Assembly: GCF_011043625.1 (NCBI RefSeq)
Contig: NZ_JAAKGT010000011.1
Coordinates: 62,001-126,000, forward strand
Direction of reading: 5' to 3'
From: Caulobacter sp. 602-2
GTDB lineage: Bacteria > Pseudomonadota > Alphaproteobacteria > Caulobacterales > Caulobacteraceae
Length of the DNA stretch: 64,000 bases
Shown here piece after piece: positions 42,177 to 53,806 of the stretch (its first letter is position 1; every line of letters begins with the position of its first letter). The notes under the pieces are model-generated. The model saw only the letters and a program-made list of their open reading frames with translations, was not told where the DNA came from and made no database searches. A program made the position numbers and the translations under genes.

Positions 42177-42797
42177 ATGACCGACGAGCAAACGCCGGCC
42201 GAAGACGTCGCTTTCGAAGCCGAGGACCTGGCGCAGGAAATCGAGGCCCTGAAGGCCGAAATCGCCGCGATGAAGGACCAGGCGCTGCGCTATGCGGCCG
42301 AGGCCGAGAACGTCAAGCGCCGCGCCGAGCGCGAGATGAACGACGCCCGCGCCTACGCCATCCAGAAGTTCGCCCGCGACCTGCTGGGCGCGGCCGACAA
42401 CCTGTCGCGCGCCACCGCGGCCAGCCCGCGCGATTCGCAGGACGCGGCGGTGAAGAACTTCATCGTCGGCGTCGAGATGACCGAGAAGGAGCTGCAGGCG
42501 GCCTTCGAGCGCAACGGCCTCAAGAAGGTCGACCCGACCAAGGGCGAGAAGTTCGATCCCCACCTGCACCAGGCGGTGATGGAGCAGCCCTCGGACGAAG
42601 TCGCCGCCGGCGGCGTCGTCGCCGTGCTGCAGGTCGGCTACGAACTGCTGGGCCGTCTGGTGCGTCCGGCCATGGTGGCCGTCGCCGCCAAGGGCTCCAC
42701 CGGCCCGGCCCCGGCCGAACCGGCGGCCGCCGCGGCCAACCCCTACAAGGCCTCGGGCGAGGACGCCGGCGGTTCGGCGTTCGACACCAAGGCTTGA
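42177..42797 (+). CDS. grpE: GrpE nucleotide-exchange factor of DnaK
   Basis: A 206-residue protein with a long N-terminal coiled coil (LAQEIEALKAEIAAMKDQALRYAAEAENVKRRAEREMNDARAYAIQKFARDLL) and the C-terminal beta domain carrying the GrpE signature KVDPTKGEKFDPHLHQAVMEQPSDEVAAGGVVAVLQVGYELLGRLVRPAMVAVA. A Pro/Ala-rich tail follows. GAGGA lies before the ATG, 12 bp after the hrcA stop. Confidence 0.97.
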   Translation: MTDEQTPAEDVAFEAEDLAQEIEALKAEIAAMKDQALRYAAEAENVKRRAEREMNDARAYAIQKFARDLLGAADNLSRATAASPRDSQDAAVKNFIVGVEMTEKELQAAFERNGLKKVDPTKGEKFDPHLHQAVMEQPSDEVAAGGVVAVLQVGYELLGRLVRPAMVAVAAKGSTGPAPAEPAAAAANPYKASGEDAGGSAFDTKA

Positions 42798-42802
42798 TGA
42801 AG

Positions 42803-42832
42803 AGGCCCTCTCCGCAAGGAGTGGGCCTTTTT
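42803..42832 (+). terminator. Intrinsic terminator of hrcA-grpE
   Basis: AGGCCC-T-CTCC-GCAA-GGAG-T-GGGCCT forms a bulged stem with a GCAA tetraloop, directly followed by TTTTTC. Confidence 0.88.
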
Positions 42833-42849
42833 CTTATTTCCTTTTGAGT

Positions 42850-42894
42850 GTCATCCCGGCCGAAGCGCCGGGATCTCCCACGCCGGCCATGACA
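42850..42894. repeat. Short (deleted) copy c of repeat family R1
   Basis: GTCATCCCGGCCGAAGCGCCGGGATCTCCCACG is followed at once by CCGGCCATGAC. This is the R1 left half joined to its right terminus, with the central part missing. It lies 12 bp before the GIY-YIG gene. Confidence 0.8.
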
Positions 42895-42905
42895 ACCGGC
42901 CTTTC

Positions 42906-43301
42906 ATGGGTAAATATCAACCCATGATTGAGCGAGTTTATTTCGTCTACATCATGTCGAACCGCAAGGGCGGCGTGATCTATGTGGGCGTCACCTCGGA
43001 CCTCGCGACCTGCGTCCTGCAGCATCGCGCCGGCGACACGGGCGGCTTCACCAAGCGCTACAACTGCCGCCGTCTCGTCTGGTTCGAGGGCTTCGACGAC
43101 GTCCGCGATGCGATCGATCGCGAAAAGCGGCTCAAGCGCTGGCTGCGGGCGTGGAAGGTCGACCTGATCGAGGCGCGTAATCCGGACTGGAAGGATTTGT
43201 GGCCGGCGTTGATGGGGCAGGAGCGCTTTCCGTGGGAGACGGAGGCGGACTTCCTGGCCCCCGGTGATCCAGGAACGCTGACCTGGATGCGAAGGGATTG
43301 A
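42906..43301 (+). CDS. GIY-YIG nuclease family protein
   Basis: A 131-residue single-domain protein. The GIY-YIG core appears as YFVYIMSNRKGGVIYVGVTSDLATCVLQHR (about residues 12-41), then TKRYNCRRLVWFEGFDDVRDAIDREKRLKRWLRAWKVDLIEARNPDWKDL, where the Glu after DAIDRE is the metal ligand. Small nucleases of this type are abundant in alphaproteobacteria, role unknown. The C-terminal LAPGDPGTLTWMRRD appears to be repeat-derived. R1 repeats lie on both sides, 12 and 17 bp away. MIERVYF at 42924 is an alternative start. Confidence 0.88.
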   Translation: MGKYQPMIERVYFVYIMSNRKGGVIYVGVTSDLATCVLQHRAGDTGGFTKRYNCRRLVWFEGFDDVRDAIDREKRLKRWLRAWKVDLIEARNPDWKDLWPALMGQERFPWETEADFLAPGDPGTLTWMRRD

Positions 43302-43317
43302 TCGCCCCCTTGAGTTT

Positions 43318-43425
43318 GTCATCCCGGCCGGAGGCGCAAAGCGCCGTAGAGCCGGGATCTCCCACGTCAGCAGTTTCTGAGCGGTGGGAGATCCCGGCGC
43401 TCCGCTGCGCTACGGCCGGGATGAC
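43318..43425. repeat. Palindromic repeat, family R1, copy d
   Basis: Complete copy: GTCATCCCGGCCGGAGG...GAGCCGGGATCTCCCACGTC faces GGTGGGAGATCCCGGC...TACGGCCGGGATGAC. It is 17 bp after the GIY-YIG gene and 20 bp before the DUF2061 gene end. Confidence 0.9.
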
Positions 43426-43445
43426 AGAGAAAGTTGCTGCGCAGC

Positions 43446-43640
43446 CTAAGCCGCCGCCTTTTCCTTCCCCACCTTGCTCCACACCCGCTCATGCAGGTTG
43501 AAGGCCACGGTCTGGACCAGCGGCTCGACGATGCCGACGGCCAGGGCCACGCGCCAGTCGCGGGTCAGGGCGTAGGCGACGGCGATGGCCACCGTCAGGT
43601 GCATGGTGGCGTAGGTGGCGGTCTTGATGGCGAGGCGCAT
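43446..43640 (-). CDS. DUF2061 membrane protein
   Basis: A 64-residue protein: KTATYATMHLTVAIAVAYALTRDWRVALAVGIVEPLVQTVAFNLHERVWSKVG covers the full DUF2061 domain, with two helices and the typical LHERVW end. Function is unknown. The 3' end adds a KEKAAA tail. It is divergent from dnaN. Confidence 0.88.
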   Translation of the reverse strand: MRLAIKTATYATMHLTVAIAVAYALTRDWRVALAVGIVEPLVQTVAFNLHERVWSKVGKEKAAA

Positions 43641-43668
43641 GGCGCGATCTCTTGTGCGACTGATTATC

Positions 43669-43696
43669 AATATAAGAAATTGACTTGACCCTGCAA
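43669..43696 (-). promoter_or_regulatory. Candidate promoter of the DUF2061 gene
   Basis: On the minus strand TTGCAG and TATATT are separated by 16 bp in the only AT-rich part of the 220-bp gap between the DUF2061 gene and dnaN, ending 29 bp before the start codon. The rest of the gap (43697-43862) shows no gene and no clear DnaA box. Confidence 0.4.
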
Positions 43697-43862
43697 GGGT
43701 TCCGAACGGGATTCGCCCACCGCCGGATGCGCCAAAAGGCCGCGTCAGGCTCTTCCCTGTCGGCCCGATTACGGTAATGTCCGTGGTCCATTGACGACGG
43801 GGCCGTTGCGCGAGGGGGATTCTCTTGATCGACCAGGCCCTGCGTCCAGCTTGGACCGAGAA

Positions 43863-44981
43863 ATGAAGCTTACCATCGAGCGGGCGGCGCTGCTGAAGGC
43901 GCTGGGTCACGTGCAGAGCGTCGTCGAGCGCCGCAACACCATCCCGATCCTGTCCAACATCCTGCTGTCGGCGGATCGCGACACCCTCTCGTTCTCGGCC
44001 ACCGATCTCGACATGGAGATCATCGACGAGGGCCTGGCCCAGATCGACGTGCCCGGTCAGATCACCGCGCCGGCTCACACCCTGTACGAGATCGTCCGCA
44101 AGCTGCCCGACGGCTCGGACGTGTCCCTGAACTTCTCGGGCGACGACCCGCGCCTGGTGATCCAGACCGGCCGCTCGCGCTTCAACCTGCCGGTGCTGCC
44201 GGCCGGCGACTTCCCGGTGATGAGCAACGAGGGCCTGTCGAGCCGCATCGCCGTCGACGTCAACGAGCTGATGCGCCTGATCGACAAGACGCGCTTCGCC
44301 ATCTCGACCGAAGAGACCCGCTACTATCTGAACGGCCTCTACCTGCACACGGTCAACGAAGGCGGCGAGACCAAGCTGCGCGCCGTGGCCACCGACGGCC
44401 ACCGCCTGGCCCTGGCCGAGATGCCGGCGCCGGAAGGCTCGGCCGGCCTGCCGGGCGTGATCGTGCCGCGCAAGACCATCGCCGAGGCCCGCCGCCTGCT
44501 GGAAGACGCCGGCGAGTCGATCGACCTGCAGGTCTCGCCCCAGAAGGTCCGCTTCGAGTTCGGCCGCGCCGCCCTGACCTCGAAGGTCATCGACGGCTCG
44601 TTCCCCGACTACATGCGCGTGATCCCCAAGGACAACGCCAAGATCCTGACGCTGGACAACGACCTGTTCGCCAAAGCCGTCGACCGCGTGGCCACCATCT
44701 CGGCCGAGAAGAGCCGTTCGGTGAAGCTGGCCATCGAGCCGGGCCGCATCACCCTGACCGTCCGCAACATGGAAGCCGGCCAGGCCGTGGAAGAGGTCGA
44801 GGTCGACTACGACGGCGAGCCCTTCGAAATCGGCTTCAACGCCCGCTACCTGCTCGACGTCTGCGGCCAGATCGGCGGCCCCCAGGCCGAATTCCGCTTC
44901 GCCGACCCGGCCTCGCCCACCCTGGTGGTCGACCCGACCGACCCGGGCGTGAAGTACGTGCTGATGCCGCTGCGGGTTTAA
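43863..44981 (+). CDS. dnaN: DNA polymerase III beta subunit (sliding clamp)
   Basis: A 372-residue clamp protein with three repeated domains. It begins MKLTIERAALLKALGHVQSVVERRNTIPILSNILL, the canonical alphaproteobacterial DnaN start, contains LNGLYLHTVNEGGETKLRAVATDGHRLALAEM and the FEFGRAALTSKVIDGSFPDYMRVIP segment, and ends GVKYVLMPLRV, the standard clamp C-terminus. The start at 43863 is fixed by homology even though the frame stays open upstream. dnaA is not in the window. Confidence 0.98.
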   Translation: MKLTIERAALLKALGHVQSVVERRNTIPILSNILLSADRDTLSFSATDLDMEIIDEGLAQIDVPGQITAPAHTLYEIVRKLPDGSDVSLNFSGDDPRLVIQTGRSRFNLPVLPAGDFPVMSNEGLSSRIAVDVNELMRLIDKTRFAISTEETRYYLNGLYLHTVNEGGETKLRAVATDGHRLALAEMPAPEGSAGLPGVIVPRKTIAEARRLLEDAGESIDLQVSPQKVRFEFGRAALTSKVIDGSFPDYMRVIPKDNAKILTLDNDLFAKAVDRVATISAEKSRSVKLAIEPGRITLTVRNMEAGQAVEEVEVDYDGEPFEIGFNARYLLDVCGQIGGPQAEFRFADPASPTLVVDPTDPGVKYVLMPLRV

Positions 44982-45000
44982 GACCGCATATTTTCCGCCT

Positions 45001-45092
45001 GTCCCCGCGAAAGCGGGGATCCAAGCTGATGTTGAGCCTCCTGGCGCCGCGCCCCTCCTTGCCTCGGCTTGGATCCCCGCCTACGCGGGGAT
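45001..45092. repeat. Palindromic repeat, family R2, copy b
   Basis: GTCCCCGCGAAAGCGGGGATCCAAGC faces GCTTGGATCCCCGCCTACGCGGGGA. Same unit as at 35103. It lies between dnaN and the S9 peptidase gene. Confidence 0.88.
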
Positions 45093-45127
45093 GAACGGTG
45101 GAGGGGGCGGTTCCCGGAGACGCCCTC

Positions 45128-47086
45128 GTGAAATCCCGCCTGCTTGTCCTGACCGCCGCCCTGGCGCTGTCGACCTCGACCCTGGCCCTGGCTCAGACCC
45201 AGCCGGTCGAGCGCCGCGAGATCGGCAATCAGATCCTCGAGAACGTGCCGACGGCCGATCCTTCGATCCGGGCCAGCCTGGCGCGCTACCAGAACGCCCG
45301 CAGCGCCAGCTTCCAGGACTGGGCCAGCGCCGGCGGCATGCTGATCGTCACGCGTTTCGGCAACACCAACCAGATCCACCAGGTCGCCGCCCCGGGCGCC
45401 GACCGCAGCCAGCTGACCTTCCACGACGAGCCGGTCAGCGGCGTCCACACCCTGCCCGCCAATGGGACGTCTACTGGCGAGATCCTGTTTTCCAAGGATA
45501 CCGGCGGCGACGAGTGGTTCCAGCTGTTCGTGCGCGACGCCTCGGGCAAGGAGACCCAGCTGACCGAAGCGGGCACCCGCAACCAGTCGCCGGCCTGGTC
45601 GGGCGACGGCAAGGTGCTGGTCTGGAGCCGCGCCACCAAGGGGTCGGCCAATTACGACGTCGTCATGCGCGACCCCGCCGCCCCGGGCGGTCGCCGGGTG
45701 ATCTTCCAGGGCGAGGGCCAGGTCTCGCCGATCGACGTCTCGCCCGACGGCAGGACCGTGCTGCTGGGGCGCTATTTCTCGATCGGCGAAAGCAAGCGCT
45801 GGCTGCTGGACGTGGCCACCGGCAAGACCACCGAACTGAACCCGGTCAAGGGCAAGGTCTCCTATGACGGCGGCGTCTTCACGCCCGGCGGCAAGTCGGT
45901 GCTGATGCTGTCGGACGAGGGCTCGGACTTCATGCGCCTGGTGGAGTTCGACCTGGCGACCGGCAAGAAGGCCCTGGTCTCGGGCGAGCGCCGCTGGGAC
46001 GTCGAGGACTTCAAGCTGTCGGGCGACGGCCGCGTCCTGGCCTACGTGGTCAACGAGGACGGCTATTCCAAGCTGGTGGTGCAGGACTTCCGCACCCGCC
46101 GCGCCCTGCCGCAGCCGGAGCTGCCGGGCGGCGTGGTCTCGAACCTGGCCTTCTCGGCCGACGGCGGCAAGCTGGGCTTCTCGCTGGCCACGCCCACGGC
46201 CTCCAGCGACGCCTGGAGCTTCGACCTGGCCAGCGGCCAGGTCACGCGCTGGACGGCCTCGGAGCTGGGCGGCCTGGACGCCAAGGCCCTGGTCAGCCCG
46301 GAACTGGTGCGCTTCCCCTCGTTCGACAAGCGCTCGATCCCGGCCTTCGTCTACAAGCCCAAGCTGGCCGCGGGGCAGAAGGCGCCGGTGATCATCGACA
46401 TCCACGGCGGCCCGGAAGGCCAGTCGCGGCCGACCTTCAACCCGTTCCACCAGCACACGACGGCAGAGCTGGGCGCGGCGGTGATCGTCACCAACGTCCG
46501 CGGCTCGTCGGGCTACGGCAAGACGTTTCTCAACCTCGACAACGCCGAGAAGCGCGAGGACTCGGTCAAGGACATCGGCGCGCTGCTCGACTGGATCAAG
46601 ACCCAGCCTGACCTGGATCCGAACCGCGTCGTCGTCTACGGCCAGTCCTACGGCGGCTACATGTCGCTGGCGGTGATGACCCACTATTCCGACCGCCTGG
46701 CCGGCGGGGTCGAGCGCTACGGCATCTCCAACTTCGTCTCGTTCCTGCAGAACACCGAGGCCTATCGCCGCGACCTGCGCCGGGCCGAGTACGGCGACGA
46801 GCGCGATCCGAAGATGCTGAAGGCCTTCGAGACGATCTCGCCGCTGAACAACGTCGGGAAGATCACCAAGCCGATGCTGGTCATGCAGGGCTGGAACGAT
46901 CCGCGGGTGCCCAAGTCGGAGTCCGACCAGGTGGTCGCCAAGCTGCGCGAGAAGGGCGTGGAGACCTGGTACGTCCAGTTCAAGGACGAAGGCCACGGCT
47001 TCGCCAAGAAGATCAACAACGACCGCCGCCGCGAGGTCGAGACCCAGTTCCTGCAGAAGGTGCTGGGCGTCGGCGCCGCCCAGTGA
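45128..47086 (+). CDS. Secreted S9-family peptidase (prolyl oligopeptidase type)
   Basis: A 652-residue protein starting at GTG 45128, with GGAGA upstream and a signal peptide directly after it (VKSRLLVLTAALALSTSTLALAQ). A WD/TolB-like propeller with blades such as SPIDVSPDGRTVLLGRYF spans about 60-370. The alpha/beta-hydrolase domain shows DIHGGPEGQSRP, Ser507 in YGQSYGGYMSLAVM, Asp591 in GWNDPRVP and His623 in DEGHGF. It is probably a periplasmic dipeptidyl- or oligopeptidase. Confidence 0.93.
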   Translation: MKSRLLVLTAALALSTSTLALAQTQPVERREIGNQILENVPTADPSIRASLARYQNARSASFQDWASAGGMLIVTRFGNTNQIHQVAAPGADRSQLTFHDEPVSGVHTLPANGTSTGEILFSKDTGGDEWFQLFVRDASGKETQLTEAGTRNQSPAWSGDGKVLVWSRATKGSANYDVVMRDPAAPGGRRVIFQGEGQVSPIDVSPDGRTVLLGRYFSIGESKRWLLDVATGKTTELNPVKGKVSYDGGVFTPGGKSVLMLSDEGSDFMRLVEFDLATGKKALVSGERRWDVEDFKLSGDGRVLAYVVNEDGYSKLVVQDFRTRRALPQPELPGGVVSNLAFSADGGKLGFSLATPTASSDAWSFDLASGQVTRWTASELGGLDAKALVSPELVRFPSFDKRSIPAFVYKPKLAAGQKAPVIIDIHGGPEGQSRPTFNPFHQHTTAELGAAVIVTNVRGSSGYGKTFLNLDNAEKREDSVKDIGALLDWIKTQPDLDPNRVVVYGQSYGGYMSLAVMTHYSDRLAGGVERYGISNFVSFLQNTEAYRRDLRRAEYGDERDPKMLKAFETISPLNNVGKITKPMLVMQGWNDPRVPKSESDQVVAKLREKGVETWYVQFKDEGHGFAKKINNDRRREVETQFLQKVLGVGAAQ

Positions 47087-47445
47087 GTTCGCGGGGCGGT
47101 CCCGCCGGCCTGCTGCGCGAGGACCGCTTCGACGATCTCTTCGAGCGGATGCTGACCCTGTGGGCGGCCATCGACTTCTCGGACTGCTCGACCTGGTTCG
47201 AGCGCTCCGAGGCGGTCGCGGCCGCCTTTTCGTCGCTGGAGGGGGCGGTCGACCTGGCGGCCATGAACGCCGCCGTACACCGGGCGATCGCCGTCGATGC
47301 GCCGTTCGAGGTTCCGGTGCGGGACCTGGTCGACCGCGCCGTCGCCCGCGAGGTCTTCGAGGTCGAGATGCGCCGCGTGCTGCTGGGCGCGGCCGGCGTG
47401 TGGCGACTGACCGAGGTCGAGGTCGCGCGGGGATATTTCGGGTAG
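47083..47445 (+). CDS. Hypothetical helical protein coupled to the S9 peptidase
   Basis: A 120-residue acidic helical protein (LREDRFDDLFERMLTLWAAIDFSDCSTWFERSEAVAAAFSSLEGAVDLAAMNAAVHRAI...) with no recognised domain. Its GTG overlaps the peptidase stop by 4 bp, so it is translated from the same message. No signal peptide is visible, so it would stay in the cytoplasm. It may be an unannotated DUF. Confidence 0.65.
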   Translation: MSSRGGPAGLLREDRFDDLFERMLTLWAAIDFSDCSTWFERSEAVAAAFSSLEGAVDLAAMNAAVHRAIAVDAPFEVPVRDLVDRAVAREVFEVEMRRVLLGAAGVWRLTEVEVARGYFG

Positions 47446-47475
47446 GGGGCGCCTTTTATCGCACCTACATTCTTC

Positions 47476-47586
47476 GTCATCCCGGCCGCAGCGAACCGGA
47501 GAGCCGGGACCCAGGAGCCGGCGCAGTGCGGTTGCCCCTGGGTCCCGGGTCTGCGGCCCGCTAAGCGGTCCTCCGCCCGGGATGAC
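47476..47586. repeat. Palindromic repeat, family R1, copy e (variant centre)
   Basis: GTCATCCCGGCCGCAGCG... and ...CGCCCGGGATGAC are the R1 ends, but the centre is GGGACCCAGGAGCCGG facing GCCCCTGGGTCCC instead of the GGGATCTCCCAC arms of the other copies. This is a subfamily. Confidence 0.8.
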
Positions 47587-47698
47587 GACGTTTGATGGGC
47601 TGTGAAATCCGTTGGCTGAGTAGGGATTTACTGCGCTCTTGCCCCTCGCCGTCGGGCCATGCCAACGTCCGTTTCATAAGAAAACGGGAGGCGCCGCC

Positions 47699-48076
47699 AT
47701 GGCCAAGATCAGCTACATGACCGTCGGTTCGAACCGGCTGGAGGAGGCCAAGGCCTTCTACGACGCCCTGCTGGGCTCGATCGGCATGCGGCCGCTGTTC
47801 GAGCATCCGTCCGGCGGGCGGCTCTATCGCGGCAAGGGCGTGGGCATGTTCGGCGTGCTGGGTCCGTATGACGGCAATCCGGCCTGCATCGGCAACGGCA
47901 TGATGGGCGGCTTCGACTTCGAAACCCGCGAGGAGGTCGACGCCTTCCACGCCAAGGCCATCGAACTGGGCGGAACCTGCGAGGGCGCGCCCGGCGAGCG
48001 GATGCCCAAGGCCTATTTCGCCTATTTCCGGGATCTCGACGGCAACAAGCTGTGCGCCTACCGGCTGGGGGAATGA
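47699..48076 (+). CDS. VOC-family (glyoxalase-like) protein
   Basis: A 125-residue protein of the vicinal-oxygen-chelate fold: ISYMTVGSNRLEEAKAFYDALLGSIGMRPLFE opens the first beta-alpha-beta-beta-beta unit, and AIELGGTCEGAPGERMPKAYFAYFRDLDGNKLCAYR closes the second. DLDGNKL is the usual place of the last metal ligand, here without the standard Glu-Phe pattern (CAYR). Substrate unknown. GGGAGG precedes the ATG. Confidence 0.88.
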   Translation: MAKISYMTVGSNRLEEAKAFYDALLGSIGMRPLFEHPSGGRLYRGKGVGMFGVLGPYDGNPACIGNGMMGGFDFETREEVDAFHAKAIELGGTCEGAPGERMPKAYFAYFRDLDGNKLCAYRLGE

Positions 48077-48181
48077 CGGGAAGTAGGGGCGGGGAGCTCT
48101 CTGCTAGGGCTGTTCTTTTTTCCGCCCTGATCCGGGCGTAGCGCGGCGGTGTCGCTTCTTCCTCTCTGCTGGAGACACCCC

Positions 48182-48331
48182 ATGCGCCTGGCCTGGGACC
48201 GTATCGCCGTCGTGCTCGTGAGCGCCGGGGCCTGGGCCCTGGTGCTGCTGGCCGGTCCGCACCTGATGCACGGCTTGCGGAGCGCGCCGCGTCTTCTGGC
48301 CCATGCCGGCGGACGGCGCTGGCAGGGCTGA
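48182..48331 (+). CDS. Small membrane protein, 49 residues
   Basis: The ATG at 48182 has GGAGA 8 bp upstream. One hydrophobic helix (RIAVVLVSAGAWALVLLAGPHLM) is followed by a basic tail (SAPRLLAHAGGRRWQG). No family is recognised. It stands alone between the VOC gene and recF. Confidence 0.5.
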   Translation: MRLAWDRIAVVLVSAGAWALVLLAGPHLMHGLRSAPRLLAHAGGRRWQG

Positions 48332-48385
48332 CGGGCGGGCCAGCCGGCGCGTGACGCGGCGGGCGACCTACCGTAAGAGACGCCC

Positions 48386-52011
<3,626 letters not shown>

Positions 52012-52047
52012 CGAAGCTTCGCCCTTGCGGGTGAGCGATGTTCTGTG

Positions 52048-52083
52048 AAACCCTCCCAGGTTGAGCGACCTGGGAGGGTTTTT
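52048..52083 (+). terminator. Terminator of recF-gyrB, also holding the next gene's ribosome-binding site
   Basis: AAACCCTCCCAGGT pairs perfectly with ACCTGGGAGGGTTT around TGAGCG, with a five-T end. GGGAGGG in the 3' arm lies 6 bp before the ATG at 52085, so the same sequence is the Shine-Dalgarno site of the following gene. Confidence 0.9.
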
Positions 52084-52084
52084 C

Positions 52085-52936
52085 ATGTCGGTTTCGGTGT
52101 TGGCGGCCTTGATGCTGGCGCTGTCGGTCGCGCAGGGCGCGGCGCAGCCTCCGGCCGTGGACGAGGTCGAGGTCTCGCCCCAGGGCGTGGATCCCTATCC
52201 GGGCTTCGTGCGGCGGGCCACGCCCCTGACGCCGGCCGGCAAGGTGATGATGTGGGCCGGCCCCCTGTGCCCTTACGTGGCCGGCGGGCGCACGGAAGAG
52301 AACCGCTACCTGCATGACCGCATCAGCCAGATGGCGCGCGATGCGGGGGTGCGTATGGCCGCCAAGGGCTGCCAGCCCAACCTCACCGTCGTGCTGGCCG
52401 ACGAGCCCGAAAAGCTGGTGCGCAAGGCCAGGGCGGCGGGCAAGTTCTGGGTCGACCGCGAACGGCCCTTGAGCTTCGAGCGCTACGCCACGACCGATCG
52501 TCCGGTGCGGGTGTGGACCAACTTCGCCGAGGTCGACGTGATGCGCGGCGCGGTCAGCGCCGACGGCCTGGGCAACGACCTGCTGATGTTCACCACCAGC
52601 AGCGCCGGCTCGCGCGTGCGCACCTCGGTGGTGGGCGTGATCCAGGACCAGTTCGTGGTGGTCGATCGCCGCCGGATGGGCGGCCGCAAGCTGGGCGGCC
52701 TCGCCGACTACGTGGCGCTGGCCGGCGTCGCCTCGGCGCGCGCCGATCGCGACTACGAGGGGTTCAACACCGTGCTCAACCTCTTCACCGAGGAAGGCAG
52801 GACCGACGCCTCGCCGATGGACCGGGCCTATCTGCGCGGCCTGCAGACGGTGAAGCCCGACTCGCCCGGCGGCTCGCAGATCGGCCAGGTGGTCACCGCG
52901 ATGCGCGCCGAGCGCGACGGGCGGGCCAAGCCCTAG
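52085..52936 (+). CDS. Secreted hypothetical protein (283 residues)
   Basis: The signal peptide (MSVSVLAALMLALSVAQGAAQ) is followed by a mature domain without recognised family. KGCQPNLTVVLADEPEKLVRKARAAGKFWVDRERP and YVALAGVASARADRDYEGFNTVLNLF look like a globular periplasmic protein, and two Cys (in LCPY and GCQP) could form a disulfide. Its ATG lies 2 bp after the T tract of the gyrB terminator whose stem carries its ribosome-binding site. It overlaps the convergent flavin reductase gene by 4 bp. Confidence 0.75.
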   Translation: MSVSVLAALMLALSVAQGAAQPPAVDEVEVSPQGVDPYPGFVRRATPLTPAGKVMMWAGPLCPYVAGGRTEENRYLHDRISQMARDAGVRMAAKGCQPNLTVVLADEPEKLVRKARAAGKFWVDRERPLSFERYATTDRPVRVWTNFAEVDVMRGAVSADGLGNDLLMFTTSSAGSRVRTSVVGVIQDQFVVVDRRRMGGRKLGGLADYVALAGVASARADRDYEGFNTVLNLFTEEGRTDASPMDRAYLRGLQTVKPDSPGGSQIGQVVTAMRAERDGRAKP

Positions 52937-53583
52937 TCCGCAGGCGGAATGTCGGCCTTGGTCGGGCGGAAGATCTCGAACATGGCCGACGGATCGACGG
53001 CGACGTAGTCGCCGCGGCCGCCCCAGCGCAGGATCGGCCGGCCGGCGGGCGCGTCGTAGACGCGGTCGTCACGGATCAGGCGGCGGTCGATGTGGACGGC
53101 GACGACCTCGCCGAAGGTCATCCAGGTCTCGACCGCCTCGCCGGCTGCCGTGGTCAGCTGGAACGACTGGGTGACGCGGCACTCGAAATTGACCGGGCTT
53201 TCCAGCACGCGCGGCGCGGCGATCAGCGTGCTGTCGACCGGCGTCAGCCCGGCCAGCGCGAACTCGTCCTGGCCGGGGGCGGCGGGGGCCGAGGTCATGT
53301 TCATCGCCTGGGCCAGCTCGCGCGTCGCCAGGTTCCAGCAGAACACGCCGGTGGCCTGGACGTTGGCGATGGTGTCCTTCCAGCCCGTAGAGGCGAAGCC
53401 GACGATCGGCGGGGTGTAGTTGAAGGCGTTGAAGAAGCTGTAGGGCGCCAGGTTGCGCCGCCCCTGGGCGTCGACGCTGGAGATCCAGCCGATCGGGCGC
53501 GGGCCGACGATGGAATTGAACGGATCGTGGGCCAGGCCGTGGCCGTCGCGGGGGTGGTAGAGGTAGGCATCGGCGGCGGCCAT
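52933..53583 (-). CDS. Flavin reductase-like FMN-binding protein
   Basis: A 216-residue flavin_reduct domain protein: FNSIVGPRPIGWISSVDAQGRRNLAPYSFFNAFNYTPPIVGFAST (about residues 22-66) is the FMN-binding split barrel, and TIANVQATGVFCWNLATRELAQAMN and VNFECRVTQSFQL follow as in this family. It may be an FMN reductase or an FMN-dependent oxidoreductase; the substrate is unknown. GGAG precedes the ATG. Confidence 0.88.
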   Translation of the reverse strand: MAAADAYLYHPRDGHGLAHDPFNSIVGPRPIGWISSVDAQGRRNLAPYSFFNAFNYTPPIVGFASTGWKDTIANVQATGVFCWNLATRELAQAMNMTSAPAAPGQDEFALAGLTPVDSTLIAAPRVLESPVNFECRVTQSFQLTTAAGEAVETWMTFGEVVAVHIDRRLIRDDRVYDAPAGRPILRWGGRGDYVAVDPSAMFEIFRPTKADIPPAD

Positions 53584-53620
53584 GCGGGCTCCGAGTAAAG
53601 GGCGCGGACGCCATATAAAC

Positions 53621-53806
53621 CTCTCCCATGGGGAGAGGGAGGGGCCCGCGCCGCAGGCGTGGGAGGGTGAGGGGGTAAGGCGCCGGCCCGCGCATGGCTT
53701 GAACGACGGCGCTGGGTTTGGGGGAGGGGACCGCAGGCGGTGCAACCCCTCACCCTCCCATGCTGCGCATGGGCCCCTCCCTCTCCCTCTGGGAGAGGTG
53801 TTTCCT
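53621..53806. repeat. Palindromic repeat, family R4, copy c
   Basis: AACCTCTCCCATGGGGAGAGGGAGGGGCCC...GTGGGAGGGTGAGGGG faces CCCCTCACCCTCCCATGCTGCGCATGGGCCCCTCCCTCTCCCTCTGGGAGAGG. Related to 10739 and 17797. It fills the gap between the flavin reductase gene and nodT. Confidence 0.85.

Noticed and set aside
43641-43862. Possible replication origin near dnaN
   Set aside because: No cluster of DnaA boxes and no AT-rich unwinding region are visible; the one perfect DnaA box of the window is near comM.
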